DNA of 64,000 nucleotides from Halorubrum aethiopicum. GTDB taxonomy: Archaea > Halobacteriota > Halobacteria > Halobacteriales > Haloferacaceae. The position numbers were made by a program, and so were the translations under genes. The first letter of the stretch is position 1. The number at the start of each line of letters is the position of its first letter. The notes under the pieces were generated by a model, which saw only the letters and a program-made list of their open reading frames with translations, searched no databases and had not been told where the DNA came from. Positions 30,048 to 40,303 of the stretch are shown one piece after another. Location of the stretch: positions 1,674,001 to 1,738,000 of the forward strand of contig NZ_LOAJ01000001.1 of assembly GCF_001542905.1 (NCBI RefSeq), in the 5' to 3' direction.

Positions 30048-31954
30048 AACTCGCACCCCAGTCGATCCCGTACCGCGCGCTCCAGAAGGTCGCGGGGGTC
30101 GTCGTCGTCCTCTTCTTCGTCGTGAACGACACCGGGTGGGGGTTCCCGGCTGCCGCCGGGGCCGGACTCGCCGTGCTGCTCGTCGCCGGCGCGTACGAGG
30201 TCGCCTACTACCGGCGGTTCGAGTACGAGCTCACCGAGGACACCCTCGACATCCGATCCGGCGTGATCTCGAGACGCGAACGGGAGATCCCCTACCGACG
30301 GATCCAGAACGTCGACGTGAGCCGGAGCGTGATCCAGCGCGCGATCGGGGTCGCCGCCGTCGACCTCGAGACCGCGGGCGGGTCGAGCACCGAGGGGTCG
30401 ATCCGCTTCGTGACCCCCGAGGAGGCCACGCGGCTCCAGCGGGAGGTCCAGCGACGGAAGTCCGCCGACGACGCGGCGGACGGCGGCGACGCCGACTCGC
30501 CGGGCCCCGTCGAGGAGGAGCTGTTCGCCATCTCGCCGCGCGAGCTCGCGCTCGTCGGCGCGCTCTCGTTCGACGGCCGGCTCATCGGGCTCCTCGCGTT
30601 CGCGGGGTCAGGGTCGGTCCCGGTGGTGTCGGGCTACCTGCCCGACGTGTCGACGCTGGCGCTCGGCGCGGTCGCGGTCGCCGCCGCCGCCGCGCTGTTC
30701 CTCGTCTCGTGGGCGATCGGCGCGGCGGTGTCCTTCTCGAACTACTACGGGTTCCGGCTCTCGCGCGCCGGCGACGAGCTCCGGTACGAGCGCGGGCTGT
30801 TCCGCCGGTACAGCGGCTCCATCCCGACCGAGAAGGTCCAGACGCTGACGGTCTCCGACAACCCCGCGAAGCGCGCGCTCGGGTACGCGACGCTCTCGAT
30901 CGAGACCGCGGGGTACGCGCCGGGGCAGGGCGGCGAGTACGGGAGCGAGGCGGCGGTCCCCATCGCGACCGCCGACCGCGTCTACGAGCTGGCCCGCGAG
31001 ATCGAACCGTTCGGCGAGCCGTCGTTCCGCCGTCCGCCGAGACGGATCCGCTGGCGGTACGCGTTCCGGTACGCCCTGCTTCTCGCCGTCCTCGTCGGCG
31101 TCGCGTTCGCCGTCGACTGGTACGTCGCCGCCGACGTCCCGTGGTACGCGCCCGCGGCGCTGCTTCTCGCGGTGCCGCCGGCCGCACACCTGAAGTGGAA
31201 ACACCGGGGCTACTGGCTCGGCGAGGACCACCTCGTGACCCGGAACGGGTTCTGGAGCCGCAGCGTGCGGGTCGTTCCGTACTACCGGATCCAGAACGTG
31301 ATCGACAGCCGGTCCGTCTTCCAGCGCCGGTGGAACGTGGCGACGGTCGTCGCCGACACCGCCGGCACGAGTTCCCTCACCGGGAGCGACGCCGCGGCGG
31401 TCGACTTCGACGTCGAGGAGGCGATGGACCTCCAGTCGGCGCTCGGCGACCGGCTCCAGGAGGCCCTTCGCGACCGTCGAAGCGGGGAGGGGTCCTTCGA
31501 GTGGATCGAAGGGGACGGCGAGGCTGGCGACGCGGACGAGGCGGACACGGCGGGTGGGGCTGGCGTCGCGGACACGGCGGACGAGGCGGACACGACGGGC
31601 GAGAGCGAGGCGGACGCGGAAGCGGCCGATACGAGTCCGGAAGCCCCCGACGAGGGGGTCGTCCGACCCGACTTCTCGGCGTCGACCCGCGACTACTCGG
31701 AGCCCGCCGAGCGCGTCGACACCGGGGAGTACGCGGTCGACCGTTTCCCCTCGGACGCCGACGTCGCGTACCGACCCGACGGCGAGGAGGGTGCGACGGA
31801 CGCGGTCGAGGACGCCGGGAGCGGTGACGGTGCCGACGACGGTGACGGTGTTGACGACGGTGGCGGTGACGGTAAGGGAGACGACAGCGGTGATGACGAC
31901 GCGGACCGGGACCCGGACGAACCGTCCGGGGCCGACGGCGACTCGGAGCGCTGA
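30044..31954 (+). CDS. Multi-PH-domain (YdbT-like) membrane protein with long acidic tail
   Basis: A 636-residue protein with three bPH2-like units (around residues 55-145, 240-330 and 385-470). Each has the IPYRRIQNV- or VPYYRIQNV-type motif and is preceded by paired membrane helices. The last 150 residues are a low-complexity acidic tail built of Ala, Asp, Glu and Gly (TADEADT...), probably halophile-specific. The GTG start overlaps the previous stop. Its role is unknown; coupling to the smaller PH protein suggests a heteromeric membrane complex. Confidence 0.78.
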   Translation: MKLAPQSIPYRALQKVAGVVVVLFFVVNDTGWGFPAAAGAGLAVLLVAGAYEVAYYRRFEYELTEDTLDIRSGVISRREREIPYRRIQNVDVSRSVIQRAIGVAAVDLETAGGSSTEGSIRFVTPEEATRLQREVQRRKSADDAADGGDADSPGPVEEELFAISPRELALVGALSFDGRLIGLLAFAGSGSVPVVSGYLPDVSTLALGAVAVAAAAALFLVSWAIGAAVSFSNYYGFRLSRAGDELRYERGLFRRYSGSIPTEKVQTLTVSDNPAKRALGYATLSIETAGYAPGQGGEYGSEAAVPIATADRVYELAREIEPFGEPSFRRPPRRIRWRYAFRYALLLAVLVGVAFAVDWYVAADVPWYAPAALLLAVPPAAHLKWKHRGYWLGEDHLVTRNGFWSRSVRVVPYYRIQNVIDSRSVFQRRWNVATVVADTAGTSSLTGSDAAAVDFDVEEAMDLQSALGDRLQEALRDRRSGEGSFEWIEGDGEAGDADEADTAGGAGVADTADEADTTGESEADAEAADTSPEAPDEGVVRPDFSASTRDYSEPAERVDTGEYAVDRFPSDADVAYRPDGEEGATDAVEDAGSGDGADDGDGVDDGGGDGKGDDSGDDDADRDPDEPSGADGDSER

Positions 31955-32041
31955 GACGCGGACTCCGGATCGGCGAGCGTGACCGTCCGCTCCGTCCCGC
32001 GAGGCTTTTTTATGGGTCGTGCCGTAAGAACGGGTAACTGA

Positions 32042-33109
32042 ATGAGCGGACGAGAACACGGCACGGCCGATCCCGACCTCGAGTGGTGTCACGAGGCGGT
32101 TCAAGGCGTGTCCCGTACCTTCGCGTTGACCGTGGACGTGTTGGAGGAGCCGATGGCCTCACAGATCTGTCTCGGCTACCTCCTCTGTCGCGTCGCCGAC
32201 ACCGTCGAGGACGCCGGCCACATCCCGCCGGCGGAACAGACTGCGGTCCTCGAGACCTACCGGGAGGCGATCGACCCCGACGGCGACGCCGAGATCGGCG
32301 ACTTCCGCGCGGCGGTCGACGAGTGGCTCCCCGCCCCCGAGGAGCGCGACGAGGACTGGGCGGTCGTCGCCGAGTCGCCGACGATCGTCGCGACGTTCGA
32401 GGACTTAGAGCCCGAGGCGCGCGAGGCGATCGTCCCGCCCGTCCTCGAGATGGTCGACGGGATGGCGATGTTCGTCGACCGCCACGCCGAGGAGGGCGGG
32501 CTCCGGATCGACGACCGCGACGAGCTCGAACAGTACTGTTACTACGCCGCCGGCACCGTCGGCAACCTCATCACGAACCTCCTCACGCGCGGCGAGGTCG
32601 GCGAGGCGCGCGCGCGGCGGCTCCGCGAGACCGCAGAGGAGTTCGGCCTCCTCTTACAGTTAGTCAACGTCTCGAAGGACGTCTACGACGACTTCACGGA
32701 GGAGAACAACGTCTACCTGCCCGCGCAGTGGCTGGAGGACGAGGGCGTCGACCAGGAGGCGGTGATAGACCCCGAGAACCGCGAGTCGTCCGCCCGCGTC
32801 GTCGACCGCACCGCCGACTACGCCCGGTCGTTCCTCGACGACGCGCAGGCGTACCTCGAGACGATGCCGCTCTCGCACGGGAACACGATGGAGGCGTGGA
32901 CGGTGCCGTACCTGCTCGCGGTCGGCACGCTCAGGGAGCTCCGTTCCCGGCCCGAGGACGCGCTGACCGAACGCGGCGTGAAGATATCCAGGGAGGAGGT
33001 GTTCGCGGTGATGGCCGTCGCCGGCGACGCCGGCCGCGACTCGCTCGCGGAACTCAGAGAGACCATCGCGGACACACCGTACCACAGAGCGGTCGAGCCG
33101 GCCGACTGA
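32042..33109 (+). CDS. Squalene/phytoene synthase family protein (probably squalene synthase)
   Basis: A 355-residue isoprenoid head-to-head condensing enzyme. The first aspartate-rich motif is CRVADTVEDAGH near residue 54, and the second is NVSKDVYDDFTEENNVYLP near residue 210. VSRTFALTV near residue 22 and the DTVED form resemble squalene synthases more than haloarchaeal phytoene synthases, which carry a different N terminus. It would join two farnesyl diphosphates to squalene for menaquinone-associated and membrane lipids; phytoene synthesis from geranylgeranyl diphosphate is the alternative. A TTTTTTAT box lies about 30 bases before the ATG. Confidence 0.8.
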   Translation: MSGREHGTADPDLEWCHEAVQGVSRTFALTVDVLEEPMASQICLGYLLCRVADTVEDAGHIPPAEQTAVLETYREAIDPDGDAEIGDFRAAVDEWLPAPEERDEDWAVVAESPTIVATFEDLEPEAREAIVPPVLEMVDGMAMFVDRHAEEGGLRIDDRDELEQYCYYAAGTVGNLITNLLTRGEVGEARARRLRETAEEFGLLLQLVNVSKDVYDDFTEENNVYLPAQWLEDEGVDQEAVIDPENRESSARVVDRTADYARSFLDDAQAYLETMPLSHGNTMEAWTVPYLLAVGTLRELRSRPEDALTERGVKISREEVFAVMAVAGDAGRDSLAELRETIADTPYHRAVEPAD

Positions 33110-33158
33110 GCCATTTTCGGCTTTCGTCTCCGCTTCCATCTGATCTCCGCGTTCCCGA

Positions 33159-35123
33159 TCAGATCCGGCTTCGCGCCCGCGTCACCGCCGGCACCGAGAC
33201 GCCGATCGTGTCCGCGAGCGCCTCCGCCGCGCTCAACAGCCACTCCGCGCGCTCGACGCGCGAGTCGAGATCTCCCGGACCGAGCCGGTACGCCTCGACC
33301 AGCTCCTCGACGGTCGCGCCGCCGATCCACTCGTCCAAGATCCGCGCGGTCTTCACGGACTCCAACCATCCCTCGAAGTCGTCGGGCTCGCCCATTCCGG
33401 TCGTCAGCTTCGCCGCGTTCCGCCGGGCGAACCGGTACATCTCGGCGCGCTCGCGGTTCCCGAGGTACGTGTCCTGCATGTCCGGCGTGTCACACACCAC
33501 CTCGAAGACGGTGAGCGTCGTCGCCCCCGCCATCCCGGCCGCGGTCCGGAGCCCGTCCACGATCCGCGCGCCGGTCTCCGGCCGGACGTACTGTCTCGAG
33601 GTGGTCTCGCCGACCGGCGTCGCGGCGATCCGGTAGCGTTCCGCGTCTCCCCGTCGCCGGACCATCCCCGCCTCGACGAGGTCGTCGACCGCGACGGCGA
33701 CCGCGTCGGCGAGGCCGCCCGCGCCCGCCTCGCGGGCGTAGAACGTGCCGTCGAGGACGTCGAGGATCTCCGCCTCCGTCTCCGCGAAGCCAGTCGCGAC
33801 CGCCGAGAGCACGTGCGTCCGGAGCGAGGCCGGCTCGGCGAGCTTGGACTCGACCGCCTCCGGCTCCCCCTCGACGTACCGCTCCACCAGCTCCTCGCGG
33901 GTCGACTCCTCGCCGACGAGCACCGCCTCGCCGTGCGGGTCGAGCCCCGGCCGGCCGGCCCGCCCGCACATCTGGTGGACCTCGAGCGTCGGCAGCCACT
34001 CCATCGAGGAGCCCGTGTATCGCTTCTGGTCGCGGACCACGACGCGCCGCGCGGGGACGTTCACGCCGGCCGCGAGCGTCGGGGTGGCACAGATACACGC
34101 GAGTTCCCGGTCGCGGAAGGCCGTCTCGACCGCGGCGCGGTGGTCGGCGCGAAGCCCCGCGTGGTGGAACGCGACGCCCCTCCGGAGGCGGTCCGCCAGC
34201 TCCCGGCCCGTCACCGTCCCGTCGATGTCTGCCACCTCGTCGCCGACCGCGGCCGCGGCCGACCCGATCCCCAGCCGCTCGGCGAGCCCTTCCTCGGCGA
34301 GCCGCTCGGCGAGCGCCGCGGCCTCCGCCCGCGAGCGGACGAACGCCAGACACTGGCCGCCGGATTCGACCGCGTCGACGACGAGCGCGGCCGTCTGATC
34401 CGTCGCGTCGGGGTCGTCGGTGGCGGGATCGGTGTCGGGTTCGTCGTCCGGGTCGCCGACCGGGACGCGGCGCGTCGTGCCGTCGTCGAACGCCACCTCG
34501 CCGCCGACGCAGACGCCCGTGCGGAGGTCGACGGGTCGCCACTCCGACTCCACGAGCGTCGCGTCGAGCCAGTCGGCGATCTCCTCGGGGTTGTCGACGG
34601 TCGCGGAGAGCGCGACGATCTGGATCGACGGGCTCCGCCGGCGAAGCGTCGCCAGCGTCACCTCGAGCGTCGGGCCGCGCCGCTCCGCGCCGAGCAGGTG
34701 GACCTCGTCGACGGCGACGCACGCGAGGTCGTCGACCCACTCCGCGCCGTTGCGGATCGCGGAGTCGACCTTCTCGCTCGTGGCGACCACCACGTCGTGG
34801 CCCGCCAGCTCCTCGCCGCTCGATTCGAAGTCGCCCGTCGAGATGGCCACGTCGACGCCGGGCAGCGCCGCGAACGCCTCGTACTTCTCCCGGGCGAGCG
34901 CGCGGAGCGGACAGACGTACAGCCCCGGCCCGTCGGCGGTCAGAAGCGCCGCCTGCGCGACGAAGGTCTTCCCGGACGCGGTCGGGACCGCCGCGACGAC
35001 GTTCGCCCCGTCACAGACGCCGGCCTCGACGGCGGCGATCTGCGGCGGGTACAGCTCGCGGATCCCCCGATCCGCGAAGTGGTCGACGAGCCGCTCGGGA
35101 AGCGGCAGGGAACGGACGCGCAT
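33159..35123 (-). CDS. Hel308-type superfamily 2 DNA helicase
   Basis: A 654-residue Ski2-like helicase. Walker A is PTASGKT (47-53) and motif II is DEVH (139-142). Later motifs are visible as ALSATVDN, AFVRSRAEAAALA, VAFHHAGL, ATPTLAAGVNVPARRVVV and MCGRAGRPGLDPHGEA. The C-terminal part has a winged helix and ratchet region. Hel308 enzymes unwind stalled replication forks 3' to 5' and limit recombination. The length is slightly short of other haloarchaeal Hel308 proteins, so it may be a paralogue. A TTTTAAATA box lies 24-32 bases before the start. Confidence 0.85.
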   Translation of the reverse strand: MRVRSLPLPERLVDHFADRGIRELYPPQIAAVEAGVCDGANVVAAVPTASGKTFVAQAALLTADGPGLYVCPLRALAREKYEAFAALPGVDVAISTGDFESSGEELAGHDVVVATSEKVDSAIRNGAEWVDDLACVAVDEVHLLGAERRGPTLEVTLATLRRRSPSIQIVALSATVDNPEEIADWLDATLVESEWRPVDLRTGVCVGGEVAFDDGTTRRVPVGDPDDEPDTDPATDDPDATDQTAALVVDAVESGGQCLAFVRSRAEAAALAERLAEEGLAERLGIGSAAAAVGDEVADIDGTVTGRELADRLRRGVAFHHAGLRADHRAAVETAFRDRELACICATPTLAAGVNVPARRVVVRDQKRYTGSSMEWLPTLEVHQMCGRAGRPGLDPHGEAVLVGEESTREELVERYVEGEPEAVESKLAEPASLRTHVLSAVATGFAETEAEILDVLDGTFYAREAGAGGLADAVAVAVDDLVEAGMVRRRGDAERYRIAATPVGETTSRQYVRPETGARIVDGLRTAAGMAGATTLTVFEVVCDTPDMQDTYLGNRERAEMYRFARRNAAKLTTGMGEPDDFEGWLESVKTARILDEWIGGATVEELVEAYRLGPGDLDSRVERAEWLLSAAEALADTIGVSVPAVTRARSRI

Positions 35124-35196
35124 CCGGGCGTGAGTTCGCCGCGACCGTATTTAAAAGGTGTCCGCCGTCCGCCGAATCGACCCCGTCCGACGCGGC

Positions 35197-35781
35197 TCAC
35201 TCCTCGGCGTCGAACTCCCTGAACAGGCCCTCGAAGTCGTCCTTCTCCGTGACCGCCTCGAGCGAGCGGTCGACCTCCTCGCGGAGCGTCTCGATCCGCG
35301 CCGTCAGCTCCTGGTACTCCTCGTTGTCGGCGAGCTCGCTGGCGCTTTTTTCGGCCTCGAGCATCGCCTTCTTCGAGGTCAACGCGAACAGGTCCTGGAC
35401 GCCGGCGTCGTACTCCCCGCGCCGGAGGAGCCCCTCGACGGTCTCTCTGAGGGTGTCGCTCGCGACCGGCTTGACGAGGTAGTCGTCGAACCCCATCTCG
35501 AGAATGTCGAAGTCCGGCTCGACGGCGGTCACCATCGCGACCCGACAGTCGATCCCCCGCTCTCTGACGGCGGCGAGGACCTCGTCGCCGGAGAGCCCGG
35601 GCATCCGCCGGTCGAGGAGGATCGCGTCGACGTCGTCGTCGAGGTCGTCGATGGTTTCGAGTGCCTCGTGGCCGCCGTACGCCGTCCGGACCCGGTACTC
35701 GTCGCCGAGCCAGGCGGCGTACAAGTCTGCCAGGTCGGGTTCGTCCTCCACGACGAGGACGAGCGGCGGTTGTTCACTCAT
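35197..35781 (-). CDS. Response regulator with C-terminal HalX domain
   Basis: A 194-residue protein. The receiver domain has acidic residues VEDEP (11-15), phosphoacceptor Asp57 in LLDRRMPG, Thr near 85 (MVTA) and Lys104 in LVKPV. A HalX-type helical domain of about 70 residues follows (QDLFALTSKKAMLEAEKSASEL...DRSLEAVTEKDDFEGLF). Such proteins are common in Halobacteria; there is no DNA-binding domain, so output is probably through protein contacts. No histidine kinase is adjacent. A TATA-like run (TTTTAATATA) at about 35832-35845 suggests a 5' leader of some 30 bases. Confidence 0.9.
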   Translation of the reverse strand: MSEQPPLVLVVEDEPDLADLYAAWLGDEYRVRTAYGGHEALETIDDLDDDVDAILLDRRMPGLSGDEVLAAVRERGIDCRVAMVTAVEPDFDILEMGFDDYLVKPVASDTLRETVEGLLRRGEYDAGVQDLFALTSKKAMLEAEKSASELADNEEYQELTARIETLREEVDRSLEAVTEKDDFEGLFREFDAEE

Positions 35782-35931
35782 GGGTCACCCGAGCGACGAC
35801 GAGTTCGCTCACACGTTTCGTCTCGCCGCGGACTATATTAAAATACCTCTTCGATGCCGACCGAGAGACGAGAGCGCCGCGAGCGCCGGGAGCCGCGGCC
35901 CGGGCGGGAGCCTCCGGGGTCGTCCTCCCGG

Positions 35932-37032
35932 TCACACGTCGACGCCTCCCGGGATCGCCTCCTCCGGCCCGTCGTACCCCGTCACGGTGATGCGTCTCGC
36001 CTCGACGTCCTCGACGACCGCGCCCCAGCCGCCGACGGTCCAGCGTCGGTCCGCCGCCGAGACCTCGACGGTCACCTGTCCGGCGAGCTGGCCGATCGGG
36101 ATCTCGCCGTCGCTCCGCGGCTCGCCGGCGTACACCACGTCGGTGACCGTTCCCGAGACGGTGACGGGGTCGCCCGACCCGATCTCCGACCCCTCGACGG
36201 TGACGTGGACGTCGGCCCCCTCCGCGAAGAGCGGCTCGATGTCGCGGACGAACCGGCGGAGGTTGGCGTACGCGAGCGGGGGGTCCTCCGGTCGCCCGTC
36301 GTAGACGACGTCCCACACCTCCCAGAGGCTGGTGTCGAAGTACCAGCGGAAGACGTACGTCAGCGAGAAGTCGCGGACGAGCACGCCGTACTCGTTGACG
36401 GAGCGTCGGTGCGGGGCGAAACACGTGGTCGTCCGGTCCACGATGGCCACGAACGGCGTCGGGAGCGTTCGGTGACGGACCTCCGTGGCGACGCCCTCGT
36501 ACTCCGTCGGGATATCCCCGTTCCCGTCCGCGGTGTGGATCGACGCCTTCACGATCGCGCCGTTGTCGTGGGCGGTCGCGAGCGACTCCCGAAGCCCGTC
36601 GAACCCCTCCGGCGTCACCGCCACCTGTACCTCCGTTTGGGCCTCGGCTATCGCCTCGCGCGCGTGTTCGAACACCGTGTCGAACCGAGTGACGATGTCG
36701 ACGCGGTGATGCTCGAGGGAGGGGGCCTCCCAGCGCGTCTCGATCTCGTCCGCTGCCTCGGAGAGCTCCTCGGAGCGTCGTCGCAGGTCCGAGAGGGCGG
36801 TGTCCGGCTCCGACGCGCGCGCTCTCAGCGTGTCGCCGTCGTACGTCTCGACGTAGCCCTTCTCCTCGAGGTCCCGGAGGACGTCGTAGATCCGCGCGGC
36901 GGGGACGCCGCTTTCGTCCGCGAGTTCGGTCGCGCTCGCCGTCCCGAGCCGGAGGAGCGCGGTGTACGCCTGCGACTGGTATTTCGAGAGGCCGGCGTCG
37001 CGCAACACCCGGCACAGCTCGGATGTGTCCAT
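35932..37032 (-). CDS. TrmB-family sugar-responsive transcriptional regulator
   Basis: A 366-residue protein. The N-terminal TrmB winged helix (residues 8-75: GLSKYQSQAYTALLRLG, ELADESGVPAARIYDVLRDLEEKGYVE) is followed by a coiled segment, a PLD-like effector domain (about 100-240), and a beta-rich C-terminal domain. This is the layout of TrmB proteins that sense sugars and control sugar transport and central metabolism in haloarchaea. No target operon is adjacent. The start was set at 37032 because an ACTTAATGCC element is 22-31 bases upstream. Confidence 0.88.
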   Translation of the reverse strand: MDTSELCRVLRDAGLSKYQSQAYTALLRLGTASATELADESGVPAARIYDVLRDLEEKGYVETYDGDTLRARASEPDTALSDLRRRSEELSEAADEIETRWEAPSLEHHRVDIVTRFDTVFEHAREAIAEAQTEVQVAVTPEGFDGLRESLATAHDNGAIVKASIHTADGNGDIPTEYEGVATEVRHRTLPTPFVAIVDRTTTCFAPHRRSVNEYGVLVRDFSLTYVFRWYFDTSLWEVWDVVYDGRPEDPPLAYANLRRFVRDIEPLFAEGADVHVTVEGSEIGSGDPVTVSGTVTDVVYAGEPRSDGEIPIGQLAGQVTVEVSAADRRWTVGGWGAVVEDVEARRITVTGYDGPEEAIPGGVDV

Positions 37033-37119
37033 GTCACGGTACACAGTCACGCGGGCATTAAGTCCAACGCGTGGGGGACCGTCTCACGGAGGGCGACGGA
37101 GCGCCCGGCCGGATCGCGG

Positions 37120-38607
37120 TCACTCCTGCGGGCTGTAGTTCGGTGCCTCGTCCGTGATCATCACGTCGTGAGGGTGACCCTCCGTCTGGCCCGCGCTGGA
37201 GACGCGGACGAACCGGGCCGTCTCGTGGACCTCCGGGATCGTCTCGGCCCCGACGTATCCCATCCCCGAGCGCATGCCGCCGGTGAGCTGGTGGAGCTCC
37301 GAGGCGAGCGTGCCCTTGTACGGGGTCGCGGCCTCGACGCCCTCGGGGACGAACTCCTCGTCGCCGTCGTCGTCCTTGAGGTAGCGGTCGCCGCCGCCGG
37401 ACTTCATCGCGCCGACCGAACCCATCCCGCGGTACTGTTTGTACTTCTTCCCCTGCATCGTGATGACGCGTCCGGGAGCCTCCTCGGTGCCGGCGAAGTA
37501 CGAGCCGAGCATGACCGCGTCCGCGCCGGCGGCGATCGCCTTGATCGCGTCGCCGGAGTAGCGGATCCCGCCGTCGGCGATGACCGGCACGTCGCGCTCG
37601 GCGGCGACGTCAGCGACCTCCGAGACGGCGGTGATCTGCGGCATCCCCGCGCCGCTGACGACGCGCGTGGTACAGATCGAGCCCGGCCCGATCCCGACCT
37701 TGAGCCCGTCGGCGAAGTCGACGGCCGCCTCGGCGGCCTCCCGCGTGCCGACGTTGCCGACGACGACGTCGGCCTCGACGGTCCCTTTTATCGCCTCCGC
37801 GGACTCGAGCACGTTGAGGTTGTGCGCGTGCGCGCAGTCGATGAAGAGCACGTCGGCGTCGGCCTCGTCGGCGGCGACGGCGCGCTCCTCCTCGAACGGC
37901 CCCACGGCCACGCCGACGAGCAGCCGGCCGTCCTCGTCGCGGGCGGCCTGCTCGTGCTCGCGTCGCTGGAGGACGCCCTGCATCGTGACGAGCCCGACCA
38001 GGTGGTTTCCGTCGTCGACGACGGGGACGCGCTCGATCTTGTGGTCGTACATCAGCTCGAGCGCCTCGCGGGCGTCGACCGACTCCGGGGCGGTGATGAC
38101 CTCGTCGGTCATCGCCTCCCGGACCGCGTCCTCCTCGCCGACCTCGAGGTACGGGCGGATGTCCGTCCCGGAGATGATGCCGAGGACGACGTCGTCGTCG
38201 TCGACGACCGGGGCACCGGAGACGCCCTCGCGCTCCATCAGCGTGTCCGCCTCCCGCACCGTGTCGTCCGGCGAGACCGTGACGACGTTCTCGCGACGGA
38301 TGACGAGCTCGTGGGCGCGTTTGACGCGTTCGACCTCCGCGGCCGTCTCCTCGACGGTCATGTTGCGGTGGAGGACGCCGAGCCCGCCCTCGCGGGCCAT
38401 CGCGATCGCGAGGTCGCTCTCGGTGACCGTGTCCATCGCCGCCGAGAGGACGGGAACGTTGAGCTCGACGTTCCGCGAGACGCGAGAGGAGAGGTCGGCG
38501 TCGTCGGGTTCGACGCGGCTCTCCATCGGACGGAGAAGCACGTCGTCGAACGTCAGCGCTTCCGGCACGTCGAGTTTCGCCGAGAATCGGTCGGAATCTG
38601 TCGCCAT
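37120..38607 (-). CDS. guaB: Inosine-5'-monophosphate dehydrogenase
   Basis: A 495-residue protein. The (beta/alpha)8 core is interrupted by two CBS domains (about residues 100-215). The catalytic cysteine loop is [15 protein letters not shown] near residue 312, and the mobile flap contains [11 protein letters not shown] near residue 400. It oxidises IMP to XMP, the first committed step to GMP. The length and domain order are standard. The ATG at 38607 gives the conserved N terminus; the longer frame to 38673 is unlikely. Confidence 0.96.
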   Translation of the reverse strand: MATDSDRFSAKLDVPEALTFDDVLLRPMESRVEPDDADLSSRVSRNVELNVPVLSAAMDTVTESDLAIAMAREGGLGVLHRNMTVEETAAEVERVKRAHELVIRRENVVTVSPDDTVREADTLMEREGVSGAPVVDDDDVVLGIISGTDIRPYLEVGEEDAVREAMTDEVITAPESVDAREALELMYDHKIERVPVVDDGNHLVGLVTMQGVLQRREHEQAARDEDGRLLVGVAVGPFEEERAVAADEADADVLFIDCAHAHNLNVLESAEAIKGTVEADVVVGNVGTREAAEAAVDFADGLKVGIGPGSICTTRVVSGAGMPQITAVSEVADVAAERDVPVIADGGIRYSGDAIKAIAAGADAVMLGSYFAGTEEAPGRVITMQGKKYKQYRGMGSVGAMKSGGGDRYLKDDDGDEEFVPEGVEAATPYKGTLASELHQLTGGMRSGMGYVGAETIPEVHETARFVRVSSAGQTEGHPHDVMITDEAPNYSPQE

Positions 38608-39199
38608 GTAAACCGTCGTGAGAGCGGAATCAAAAACGTTGCGAGTCAGCACGGATGTGGTGGGAACTCTCATTCGAGCGCGCTCGGTTGATCAGGATCG
38701 TGGATTGATCCGCCCGCCGGCCCCGGGTGATCCGCCCATCGGTTCCGGTCGGTCCGCTCACCAGTTCCGGTCGATCCGTTTCTCGTCCCTCCGAGGAGCG
38801 TCGTCGCGATCGTCCCGGCGATAGACGGGATCCGGATCGTATCTCATGGTATTCGTTTACCGAGGATCGTTCGAGCAGTTGGGACTTCTTTTTGAAATCC
38901 GTTACCCCGATACATAAGTAAATATTTGGAAACGACAGTGTCGTGCGACCACTCCTCACACAACGTTTAACCCAAACGCAACACGTAATACGGGTATGGA
39001 CTCCGACAGTCCCGTGAACGTGCGTATCGCCGGCCAGCCGACGATCGAACTCGGCGCCCCCTTTACAGCCGGCAATACGCGCTCCGTCTTTACACGGACT
39101 CGTCGGACCCACGTCGGATCCGACTCCGATGACCGTCTCGGTCATCGGAGGTCGTCCGCTTCCCGCCGCGTGCCCCACGGTCACGGGCATCGTCCCTGA
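38608..39199. other. Intergenic region before DUF5794 gene
   Basis: About 590 bases lack a convincing gene. A short frame (38996-39199, plus) has no coding character. An AT-rich patch near 38909-38930 (ATACATAAGTAAATATT) may be a promoter. CCGGTCGGTCCGCTCACCAGTTCCGGTCGATCCG-like short repeats occur near 38744-38778. Nothing more can be supported. Confidence 0.4.
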
Positions 39200-40213
39200 A
39201 TGAGCGTCTCACGTCACCCCGTCGCGCTCCGCCTGGAGCGACAGGTAGGCGGCGCGACGAAGCTGCTCGCGACCGTGATGGCGCTTCCGCTCGTCGACGG
39301 GATCTTCCCGGCGCTCGTGGTCGCCGGCGTGATGGGATCGGCAGCGGGCGTCGTCGAGACGGGCATCCTCATCTTCGGCGGCTCCGCGACGATCGCCGTG
39401 ATCCTCGCGGAGATGGACGGCAGCCGCAGGGAGATGGCCACCTCGGTACTGCTCATCGGCGCGGTCATCGTCCCGGTCGCCGCGATCGAGGCCGCGTTCG
39501 CGCCGACTCTCCGCGGATTCCTGGAGCTCGCCATCTTCGAGCGGTTCGCCGGCCTCGTGATCCTGTCCATCGCCGCGAAGACCGCGAGCGCCGAGTTCGG
39601 CGAGTACCTCCCGAGCCCCGCCGTCATCATCGGGCTGGGTCTCGTCGCGAGCTTCGATCCGAGCGGGTTCGCCGTCGAGACGTCGACGGAGTACGTCGTG
39701 AACGGCACGGCGGCCGCCGCCATCGGCGTCGGCTTCGCGCTCGCGGTCGCGCTGATGTCCCCCCATCTGCGCGGCCGCGTCGACATCGACCGGTTCCGGT
39801 TCGGATCGGCGGTCGCGCTCGGCGTGCTCGCGCTCCCCATCCTGTTGCGGCCGTTCGGCCTGATGCAGACGGAGGTCCCCATCGCGCTTGCGGTCCTCGG
39901 CGTCACCGCGCTGTTCGCCTACGACCCGAACGCCGAGGGCGTCGGGGCGGCCGTCGGCGACTCCGACGACGAGTCCTCGGACGACGAGGCCGCGGAAGGT
40001 GGCTCGGACCGCGACGACGACGCGGACGATCCGGACGACTCGGACGAGGACGTCGACTCGACGGTGCCGGACTCGAGCGACCGACCGGCGGAGACGCCGG
40101 GCGATCCCGGCGGTCTCGTCGACGACGACGTTGCGGTGGCGGGCGACGACGGGGACGGCGAGGAGCCCGCGAACCCGTTCACCGAGGACGACTCCCGCGC
40201 GCCGTGGCTGTAG
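39200..40213 (+). CDS. DUF5794-type haloarchaeal membrane protein
   Basis: A 337-residue protein with about seven hydrophobic helices in residues 20-245, followed by a very acidic tail (SDDESSDDEAAEGGSDRDDD...). I recall it as the DUF5794 family, restricted to Halobacteria; its usual neighbour is a DUF5795 gene, which is present here 90 bases downstream. The function is unknown. The ATG at 39200 begins a clean membrane protein (MSVSRHPVALRLERQVGG). Confidence 0.75.
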   Translation: MSVSRHPVALRLERQVGGATKLLATVMALPLVDGIFPALVVAGVMGSAAGVVETGILIFGGSATIAVILAEMDGSRREMATSVLLIGAVIVPVAAIEAAFAPTLRGFLELAIFERFAGLVILSIAAKTASAEFGEYLPSPAVIIGLGLVASFDPSGFAVETSTEYVVNGTAAAAIGVGFALAVALMSPHLRGRVDIDRFRFGSAVALGVLALPILLRPFGLMQTEVPIALAVLGVTALFAYDPNAEGVGAAVGDSDDESSDDEAAEGGSDRDDDADDPDDSDEDVDSTVPDSSDRPAETPGDPGGLVDDDVAVAGDDGDGEEPANPFTEDDSRAPWL

Positions 40214-40303
40214 CGCGGGCCGTTCGCGTTCGGCTGGGCGTCTCTCCCGAGCCCCGCCGACCGGCTTGACGGGTTTTAGGTAGCTCCGTCGCGTACGTCG
40301 GGT

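Noticed and set aside
38996-39199. Possible 67-residue gene directly before the DUF5794 gene
   Set aside because: The frame has no coding-like composition and no recognisable motif; its adjacency to the next ATG is probably chance.
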